A stretch of DNA of 64,000 nucleotides. Origin: Mucor racemosus (Eukaryota > Mucoromycota > Mucoromycetes > Mucorales > Mucoraceae). Location of the stretch: NCBI GenBank assembly GCA_027405735.1, contig JAPEHQ010000011.1, positions 124,001 to 188,000 on the forward strand, written 5' to 3'. Below, one piece after another: positions 56,530 through 64,000 of this stretch. Under the pieces are notes generated by a model that made no database searches, was not told the origin of the DNA, and saw only the letters and a list, made by a program, of their open reading frames with translations. Position 1 is the first letter of the stretch. Every line of letters begins with the position of its first letter. Both the position numbers and the translations under genes were made by a program.

Positions 56530-57315
56530 ATCTATGGATTGAAATGGATTAATCATAATTTAACCGTTCTTGCAGAGCTTGTGAGTTGTCTTTGTGGAAT
56601 ATGTACACATTTATCCACTATATTGATCTCCATTTCATCTGATTCTCAATTAAAGTACAGCTGATATGAATAGACATTACACTACTAAATGATATATGCT
56701 GATTCATACTAATATAAATTTTCTACCAAGCTTCTATCCTAGCAACTTATAGTTAAAGATCAATCAACATACTGTGGATTTAATCACACCATTATGATCA
56801 AGGACCCATGAATTCTATGAATACACCGATTGGTTACTATCAAGATTTATGTCTGACAAGGGGTGTTATTGGCTATGTATGAACCTAGGAATGCTTACCT
56901 AATCTCTCTAATGAAAACTATATAAAGAGGACATTTATTTATTACAAAAGTCCTCAAGTAGAATTTAACTTGATAATAAAACCCTAATGTTATCTAGTCG
57001 AATTCCTATTGTTTTTTTATACTTTTTTCCGTGAATAGCTCTGTCTGTTCCACAGTCTTGTTTCAATGCTGTACTAAATGTGCTTGTTGGATGTTGATTT
57101 GATAGCTACTTGATTGGTTAACTGCTGGGATGAAATAATATGGTGTCATAATTGAGGTCCAAGCGTTCTTGGTAATTACTGGGTTAAACTTCGTACGCTA
57201 GGAGTTTATTATATCCGATATCAAGACTTTGCACTTCAATACATGCCGTAGTCAATAGATTGTAAGATGTATTGATACTGTAGAAGGTGATAACGTATGA
57301 TACTAGGTAGAATAC
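56530..57315 (+). repeat. Repeat family 3, copy 2, split by a solo LTR
   Basis: 56530-56592 plus 57061-57315 together align with 13775-14080. The interruption is a clean solo LTR with a 5-bp duplication, so the two halves define the pre-insertion sequence. The right edge (...TACAACA) abuts repeat family 1 copy E. Confidence 0.7.
56593..57055 (+). mobile_element. Solo LTR (463 bp), second retrotransposon family
   Basis: TGTGGAATATG...CTGTTCCACA with terminal inverted TGTGGAA/TTCCACA, flanked by the perfect 5-bp duplication GTCTT (56588..56592 and 57056..57060). Promoter and processing signals sit as in an LTR: TATATAA at 56919-56925 and AATAAA at 56975-56980. Unrelated to the 310-bp gypsy LTR. 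Confidence 0.92.
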
Positions 57316-57317
57316 AA

Positions 57318-58965
57318 CAGAGATAATCAAAATAATATTTTTCATTGCAGCTTAAATTGTAGTAACTGAGTTTGAAAATTGATTTTGAAAAAATGGACGA
57401 AAAATGATCCAAAAAACAAAATTGTTTAATGGCTCATGAACTGCAAAGTAAGTTGAACTAGTATACTTAATGTTTTTTGTACAGTTCTAAATTCTGCATC
57501 CAACTTGTTTAAATATACACAATGAATAACTAGAAAATAAAGTTAAAACTAGATATATTTATTGAGTATGTTGTAGGTAAAAAAGATAACGAATCCATCT
57601 CGAACGACATCAGGATTCAGGGTATTTATATGTTTTGGAAGCGTGGATATAGAGTCTACAATACAGAGTGTATGAAAGTATGATTTCATCTTCTTGAAGA
57701 ACTAGTTGATTACAACATGATGATATAATAGGTTGGCCATAGCAAGTTTAGTAGGATACGACCAAGTTAAGTATATAGGATCTTCATGCTTGATTTACTT
57801 TAGACCGTGAATGTTGATACAAATGGAATAGTTGAATTCCATTTCCAGGAACGAGTTCATGATTGGCTCACTTCAGGATCTCAGGCTACACCATTTCATC
57901 ATAGACTAAATGTAACATAACTAAATGAAATAAAATTGGCATACATCATTATCACCTCATACTCATCCTTCTATGCTAAGAATAATGTCTACATAATCCT
58001 TTGAGCACTTCTACTAGTAATACATGTACCCAGTATAGTCTATGTCCTAAACACAACTAAACAAAATTAAAACAAATGTTTTACCTTAAATTTTGCGTAA
58101 AATATAATTAAAAATTTGGAGGTTTTTCGAAGATATATATCATTTTTTATAAGCATGCTTCAAATATAAGTATTAAAGATAATGCGCAGCAAAATCATCT
58201 ATCGATCAAGCTATTGTTGAGCTTTTTAGTTGCATGTTTCGTAGAGAAAATGTGATTTTTGTCGATTATTTTTCAAATTCAGAATCTGGGATGAGGGTAT
58301 ACAAGGGGAAAAATTGAAGCTAGAAGCGAAGGTATTTTTTTGTACACATTTTTGAGGATATCTCCACGAAAAATGAATATTTTGAAAAAAACTAAATTGG
58401 ATCCGGGAGAGCTCAACGAGCTTGATGACATGAATGTAGAAAATAATGCTGCTCAATTGAACCAATATTTTAAAATTTACTATAAAAATATCAAAAAAAT
58501 GAAAAAAAATAAACATGCTTGGAATTTTTTTATACTAAAATATGGTGTAGAGTACTTGAAAGCAAGCAAGTTTCATTACTAAAAATTGTTAGTATAGCTT
58601 AATTTTTTGCAGAGATATGGAGGTTCAAAGTTTTCAATTTTTACCTGTGAAATACCTGTAAAAAATCTGAAACATTAGCACTAAAAAATTATTTCTCCTG
58701 CTAGAAATAAGGTGTTTCTGGATACGCGTTTTTAGATTAATTTTGAGCATCTCAGGTACATGGGCATATAATTTTTTCTTGATGTTATTTAGTAAAAAAA
58801 AGATTAGAGCAGGGATGAAAAGTGAAACTCAGTTTTCAAGGAAAAAGAAGCGAATTTTACCCCTTTGAGTCTTTCGTGAGATATAGAATGAATTTAGGAA
58901 TAGGTAGCATAATGCGATCAATTTATATTTGTTCGGCAGTGTCTAAGATATATCCTAAAAGTGCT
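57318..58965 (+). repeat. Dispersed repeat family 1, copy E, interrupted
   Basis: Homology to family 1 covers 57318-57516 and ~58057-58965. Between them is a ~528-bp insertion. The Lys/Asn-rich frame survives at 58340..58582 ('MYTFLRISPRKMNILKKTKL...') with a shift in the middle. It is more diverged than copies A and B. Confidence 0.72.
57523..58050. mobile_element. Unclassified ~528-bp insertion in repeat family 1
   Basis: Sequence absent from the other family-1 copies. ACACAA occurs at both edges (57517..57522 and 58051..58056), a possible target duplication. No ORF. It could be a solo LTR or MITE; the ends (TGAATAAC...GTCCTAA) are not diagnostic. Confidence 0.5.
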
Positions 58966-59672
58966 TTATGTAAATTAGATATATATAATATACAAATTTA
59001 GATGTTACATTTATTCAAAAAAAGAATGACAAATGCAACAAAGGGATGATAAGGATAGAATTATACAAAATGGAAAGACTAGTAATATTTATAAATGCTG
59101 CTTTGCTGATTTACGTTGTATTTCCCTCCTTAAAAGTCGCTTTTGTAACTAAAGCTCGATTTGTTAATTGGAAATTTAGCCACTCCCCCTCTGGCATTGG
59201 GCCAAATCCAGCCAAACGAAAATTTTGATTTTCTCAATGAAAGATCATTCTTTTTGGGAATATAAAAATGCGTTGGTCTACCACTGACAAGTATTATTCA
59301 GATAATCATTAGTGAGCTAGATGTTTGATATTGTTTTAAAATCAAAGAGTTCTTTGGATATCAAAATTGCCCAAAATTGCATAATATTTCCTTGCCGAAT
59401 GTAAATAATTGCTTTAAATCGGTTAAAATGCATCAATGTATTCTCTCATTATTACCATACATGCTTAATCCAATCAGTCTTATATGTTTCTCTCCTTGAC
59501 ATGATTTTTAGAATTTTCATAGAGTAAAACCATAAATAGATGATCCAAATTAGAAGCAAAAAGAGCTATATTCATTTTATAAAAAAATAGTATTTATTAT
59601 AGTCTTGAACTTTATTTACATTTAGAATTTGGCAGGTATGTATATTACATTATGTAAGGAGAGAAATAAGCT
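58966..59672. other. Intergenic downstream of the CsbD-like gene
   Basis: No gene supported. A short, slightly GC-richer block at 59100-59230 has an open frame of 60 codons without recognisable homology. Confidence 0.45.
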
Positions 59673-59969
59673 TTATGTGTTGATCTTTCTCTCAGCTTCT
59701 CCCTTTTTTTCTTGAACCTTGGCTTCAGCCTCTCCAGAATTATTACCAGTGATAGAGTTAACTACACCTTGAACAGCGCCAGCAGCTTGATCATAAGCAC
59801 CTTGTACGAAATGTTGAACATTGGCAGCAATTTCTTGAACGTTTCCGTCACTCTTTTGTGTAGTACCCTTAGCCTCGAGAGATTCATTACCTACGGCAGA
59901 ACCAACATTTTCCTTCACGTTACCAACGAATTGATCTTTCTTTGCTTCAGTCTTGGATGGAGAACTCAT
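59673..59969 (-). CDS. CsbD-like stress-response protein
   Basis: 98 residues, single exon. Hydrophilic, Ala/Gly/Lys/Glu-rich, with the CsbD-type pattern 'KKDQFVGNVKENVGSAVGNESLEAKG' (quoted in parts: 'DQFVGNVKENVGSAVGN', 'SLEAKGT') and a second similar block ending 'GEAEAKVQEKKGEAERKI'. CsbD family proteins are small, intrinsically disordered and induced by stress in bacteria and fungi. Relatives in basidiomycetes were described as mismatch/cruciform-DNA-binding. The exact function is unknown. A TATATATA box lies ~70 bp upstream (60036-60045), fitting a strongly regulated gene. Start 59969 is the only reasonable ATG. Confidence 0.8.
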   Translation of the reverse strand: MSSPSKTEAKKDQFVGNVKENVGSAVGNESLEAKGTTQKSDGNVQEIAANVQHFVQGAYDQAAGAVQGVVNSITGNNSGEAEAKVQEKKGEAERKINT

Positions 59970-60574
59970 TTTTTTCTTGTGTTATTTGTAAATAATTGAT
60001 AATATTGTCCAAAGAAAGCTTGATTTATGGACCTTTATATATACAGATTTTCAGGTTGACATAGTTACACGAAAAACGTCATAGTGATGAAAGATAAAAT
60101 ATCTGCTTATAGCAAGATCGACCCTAGTCTGCCATTGCTGCATAACTTTTGTTACTACAATGACGACAGGATCAAATGTTACTAAACTGTGCGAATAACG
60201 TTTAAACGGCAGTATATTACCAATTAAACATGATTATGGTATCATTAGCATCAGCCTGAATGGAATTTTCTATTAAGTAAACTTGAATCGGCCATGATTT
60301 AGGCGTGGGATTTCAGTGATAAACTGCTCAATTTAAATATGCAATCATTGACCATATTTGTGAATAATTAATCATGCTAAGCGGCTGAATCTCATGTCTG
60401 TGTGAGCAATGTTAAAATTAAATTCTGTAACTATAATGCTTTTTAGGAGAAGTTTTATATGATTTTTTTTCTGACATTTATATTAAATATTTCAAGGGGG
60501 ATGGTTAGTTCATATCTAGTATATAAACTAAATGTTTTTTTTTGCTACAAATTCTGTACAAGTATACGTATTTA
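59970..60574. other. Divergent promoter region
   Basis: About 0.6 kb between the CsbD-like gene (-) and the membrane protein gene (+). TATATATAC near 60037 serves the minus-strand gene; a TATATAAAC element at ~60521 lies before the plus-strand gene. Nothing else is recognised. Confidence 0.5.
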
Positions 60575-61162
60575 ATGACTTATAACAACAAGAAAAGACC
60601 AAATACATGGAATACTGTTAGTCCAACCAAAAAAACACCCTCAATTAGTACAGTAAAACGATGGAAATCACAGCAAAAAAAGAGAGCAAGCAGATCAAGT
60701 ACTATAACAAATAATCGACATACAATAACCACAGTATCTACACTTACATTTAGTAGTAAAAACTCGCTACATTGGCAGCATAACTATCAGCAAAATCAGC
60801 AAGAACAATATGTGCAACATCAGCATCTACACAGTGTCTTCCATACGCAATCTCTACTATTTCTATTTGGATTTCTATTTTTTCCTTTTTGGTGGATAGG
60901 CGGGTATTACAGCACTTGTATAAGATATTTTAATACTGATATAGAAACAACAACAATCGTCATTCATCCTTCCATGATTGCAAACGGAAAAACATCATCC
61001 AAGTTGTTCCAATTACCTCATAATTTCAGTAGAATAAAAGAAGACTCCTCTGTTGATGAGATTTTATTCTTTTATAAATGGAATAGATATATGAGCATCT
61101 TTTCAATTTTTTTACTTTTATTAGTCATATCCATGCTGATTTGGTATTTGACATTGTTTTAA
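60575..61162 (+). CDS. Small membrane protein with 'FPFWWIGG' segment
   Basis: 195 residues from the first ATG (60575; the open frame extends upstream only through a TTG). Basic, Ser/Thr/Asn/Gln-rich cytosolic N-terminus (~1-90). First membrane segment 'LLFLFGFLFFPFWWIGGYY' (~92-110). Middle hydrophilic part (~111-165). Second membrane segment 'YMSIFSIFLLLLVISMLIWY' reaching the C-terminus. The Phe-Pro-x-Trp-Trp-Ile-Gly motif occurs in a family of uncharacterised fungal membrane proteins; I do not know a function. A TATATAAA box ~50 bp upstream and an AT-rich 3' flank with a T24 tract (61220-61244) frame the gene. Confidence 0.68.
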   Translation: MTYNNKKRPNTWNTVSPTKKTPSISTVKRWKSQQKKRASRSSTITNNRHTITTVSTLTFSSKNSLHWQHNYQQNQQEQYVQHQHLHSVFHTQSLLFLFGFLFFPFWWIGGYYSTCIRYFNTDIETTTIVIHPSMIANGKTSSKLFQLPHNFSRIKEDSSVDEILFFYKWNRYMSIFSIFLLLLVISMLIWYLTLF

Positions 61163-61439
61163 ATCAATTTTTTAATCTATGCATCAAAAAACATCACCTT
61201 ATAAAAAGTTCCATACGATTTTTTTTTTTTTTTTTTTTTTTTTTTCGTAGTGATTAAAACGGCGTTTTTATTTTGATAAAAATTTTATGAATGAATGTGA
61301 AAAGAAAATAATGGTTTGATATAAGAAACAAATATGAATGAAAAAAAGAATAGAATGTATCGTCCTAATAGAAAGAGTTATTTGTTAACGAGTTGCTTTT
61401 TCACCGAGAAAAAATCCTTTAAAGGTAAATAAAGACTAA

Positions 61440-62868
61440 TTAATCAGATGTGCAGTTTTCCGGTTTCATCAAAGAAGTTTCATTCTCGTTATCGTGAGGA
61501 GATGATGTAGATGTATTGGAAGTAGCATTGGGAGTAGATGTAGGTGCCGCAGTAGTAATAGTATTCGAATCAGCATTAGGTGTAATTTCTGCTGTAGCTG
61601 ATGTAACATTGGAAGTAGATGTAGATGTGGAAGGATCATTCAAATCGCTATTGGATTGTTGATTATAATAAGCTGGCTCACACATTTCCTGGGAATAGGG
61701 TTGAGCATTGTAGCTACTAGCCACTAAAGAGCGATCAGAATTTGATGCTTGCTGTTGTTGTTGCGGTTGTTGTTGTTGTTGTTGATAAAATGGAGTATCA
61801 TTAGCAGAAGTGACAACAGAAGAAGAAGGATTCTCTGTAACAGGAGTAGGGAGCATTGGTGCTGCAGAAGAAGATGGCATGCTTTCAGATTGCTGTTGAA
61901 TCTTTTGACTATGATTGCCCACATTATTGTACGAGGAAGCAGTATATTTGGTAACGATTTTCTTGAGCGCATAAGGTAAAGTTTTCCAAGGAAAAACTTT
62001 GACATCTTTTTCGATATTGCGAGGTTTGGGATTAGGGAAACCCATGATAATTTTAAAGAAATCAGCACTTTCAGCCTTGCATTTACTAACAGTTAATGGA
62101 CGGAATCCTTCCAAATTCCTACGTATACGATTCTTTTCCTCTACACTGAATCTAATATCCATTAAAGATTCAAGCAAGTAGATACAATCAACTGAAGTGA
62201 TAAAGAAATCGTTGCGTTCCATCCAATAAATACAAGAAACAACGATATTACCACTATTAGAAGCGCGTTCATCTTGAGGTATAGGTTGAAAAGTAGCAGT
62301 AATCTTATTACCATGTTGTTCACGCCAGAACTGAACTAGACGACGATGATGATCCCATTCTTCAGTAGCCCAGCTTTTGGCCATAGCATCTAAATCACCC
62401 ATAATATCAAGATTGGCTCGACTTACAAGACCAGGGTAAGGTTGATAGTTTGCTACAGAAGTGGTAGGTGTATGCGTAGCCGATTTGAAACCAAATACAG
62501 CACTATTGTTATTGTTTGCTAGACGTTGACTAGTTCTAGTAGGTTGAGCAGCACTAGTAGTAGGAGTGTCACTAGAAGTTGCAAGTGGTTGATTATTATA
62601 TTCAGACGACATTGGAAAATTAGATGCGTTGGAAGCAGTAGCAACAGATTGATCTAAACTAGCAGTGAGTAAATTTGTAAAGTCTCCAGTACCAGCGGAA
62701 GGGAAAAGACTAAGAGTAGCTGAGTTATTGAAGCCATTATTATATTGTTGATGTTGCTGTTGGGGTCTTCCGCGTTGGGCATATTCTATAAAAAATTAAA
62801 CCAATTAAAAAACAATAAAATTTACTATTATTAACAAATATATCAGTTTAGCTTTGATTACCATTACG

Positions 62869-62910
<42 letters not shown>

Positions 62911-63800
62911 TTGTTGATGATAAGCATTATTATTATTATTATTATTATTATTGCTATTATTATTATTACTATCATTATAAGATTGATAACTGGAAACCGG
63001 TGTTCCAAATCCGTAAGTTGAGTTATTTACAGCTGCCGCTGCTGATGTAGAATAGAAACTTTGATAAGCAGCGGTAGTTGAAGAATTTAAAAAGTTGTTA
63101 TTATCTGTCATTCAAGATGGGAAATTAAATATAGTTATAGATGCGCTATATAATAAATCAAGTTTCTTACCTTTGAGTTGGTATGAATCTGTAATATTAG
63201 TACTTGGTCCAGCAGCATTAGCATTTTGATAAGATTGATTTATAGTAGTACTAGGATTATTATTATTATTATTATTACTCTTTTTGACCATTTCGCCATT
63301 TAATAAGTAATTAAAATCTGCTACAATCCAAGTTTCTGTGACCATATCTTTATCCAAGAAGCAGATGCTAATAGGTACATTGGGTGTAGAAGAATGCGTT
63401 TGCTGAAATGAAGGTACAGTAGCTACTAAAGAAGTAATGTCCTGAGCTTGCAGCTGCTTTGTATTGACCATTAAACTGTTAAATGCTAATTTGGCAGGCA
63501 TTTGAGGAGGTAATGCTTGTACCACAACAGTAATGATTGTTCCTTCTTTGCCTTGAGTAGGAGATAACTCAATTAATTTGGGTCCTTGAGTATTTGCATT
63601 CTTTTGTTGACAATGTTGTTGTTGTTGTTGTTGTTGCTGTTGTTGATGATCTTCTGATATTGTAGACCATTTCTGTTGAGGTTCTACACCTGAAGCTAAA
63701 CGAACAGGAGAAACTATAGGTACAAGAAATTGATAAATAAACCATATTTAAACTTTATGGTGCACTCATATTTACGATCGGATAAAGCAATATTATTCAT
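61440..63800 (-). CDS. medA: Medusa (MedA/Ren1-like) developmental regulator
   Basis: Homologue of the MedA family (Aspergillus medA, Fusarium REN1, Magnaporthe ACR1), nuclear regulators of conidiophore development and adhesion. Proposed exons: 63800..63776, 63713..63171, 63104..62862, 62785..61440, giving 718 residues in continuous phase. The conserved core is near-invariant in the family: 'WDHHRRLVQFWREQHGN', 'IVVSCIYWMERNDFFITSVD', 'EEKNRIRRNLEGFRPLTVSK', 'FFKIIMGFPNPKPRNIEKDV' (62400-61950). N-terminal part has 'ELSPTQGKEGTIITVVVQAL'. Long poly-Q and poly-N tracts (62870-62960, 63615-63650) and Thr/Ser-rich C-terminus are low complexity. The first exon is uncertain: a 5' UTR intron with a T27 tract and other ATGs are possible. 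Confidence 0.87.
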
Positions 63801-63846
63801 TTCTACCACAAACAAATTAGATGTGATAACATGACAGTACAATTAA

Positions 63847-63881
<35 letters not shown>

Positions 63882-64000
63882 TTACCTGAAACTATTTTAT
63901 GAGGATCGTCAATAAAAAACCAACGTTTTATATAAATGTAAAACAAATACGAAAGAAAGCAAGAGAAAAAAGAAAAAGAGAAACATTTCATAGGTTTTAC
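63801..64000. other. 5' flank of medA with long A/T tract
   Basis: Contains a ~28-nt A run (63852-63880; T run on the gene strand) followed by a GTAACT donor-like sequence reading outward, consistent with a 5' UTR intron of medA (exon side near 63890). The window ends before a promoter can be defined. Confidence 0.4.

Noticed and set aside
63714..63742. A 29-nt intron at the 5' end of medA (donor GTTTAT)
   Set aside because: Too short and a poor donor. The GTAAAT donor at 63775 gives a normal 62-nt intron with the same phase.

Overview
The window looks like nuclear DNA of an early-diverging fungus, most likely a Mucoromycota/Mucorales species. The DNA is very AT-rich, genes are compact, introns are short (about 50-80 nt, GTAAGT-like donors and YAG acceptors), and Q/N homopolymer tracts are common. 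Fungal hallmarks include a Gcn4/CPC1-type bZIP factor, a Medusa (MedA) regulator, an HsbA-type secreted protein, lumazine synthase, a CsbD-like stress protein and a chromodomain Ty3/gypsy element. Exon structures below were built by hand from splice sites and reading-frame continuity.

Layout. 0.5-10.2 kb: a 12-finger C2H2 protein (-), CstF-64 (+) convergent with TMEM208/SND2 (-), and an Lgl/tomosyn/Sro7 exocytosis protein (+). 10.2-21.3 kb: gene-poor repeat region with two near-identical copies of a ~1.2 kb repeat (family 1), a truncated copy of a TIR DNA transposon and a decayed retroelement. 21.3-29.5 kb: the bZIP factor with two upstream ORFs, a SAM methyltransferase (-), a 12-exon ABHD12-like lipase (-), a PX/BAR sorting nexin (+) and lumazine synthase (+). 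30.1-42.5 kb: second repeat region containing a composite CACTA-like transposon into which a 6.0 kb Ty3/gypsy chromovirus (310-bp LTRs, ATGCC target duplication) and a 362-bp hAT-like MITE have inserted. 43.4-50.6 kb: an HsbA-like gene (-) and two more C2H2 genes in tandem (+). 52-59 kb: third repeat region with the least deleted copy of the CACTA-like element, two solo LTRs and an interrupted family-1 copy. 59.6-64 kb: CsbD-like gene (-), a small membrane protein (+) and MedA (-).

The most unusual content is the DNA transposon family with TIR CACTACGGCC. All three copies carry a fragment of a cytoplasmic dynein intermediate-chain gene with its 5' splice site intact, so the fragment was taken up as genomic DNA. 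The copy at 52-56 kb holds the longest fragment and the other two look like internal-deletion derivatives. Because the copies are paralogous, the copy at 14-16 kb serves as an empty-site control for the gypsy and hAT insertions in the copy at 31.7-40.8 kb.

The other notable theme is a local family of three C2H2 proteins. They share an intron at the same place and phase just before the first finger, and Asp-Pro-Asn-aromatic linkers instead of TGEKP. The remaining genes are housekeeping: mRNA 3' processing, ER targeting, exocytosis, endosomal sorting, riboflavin synthesis and developmental or amino-acid-starvation control.
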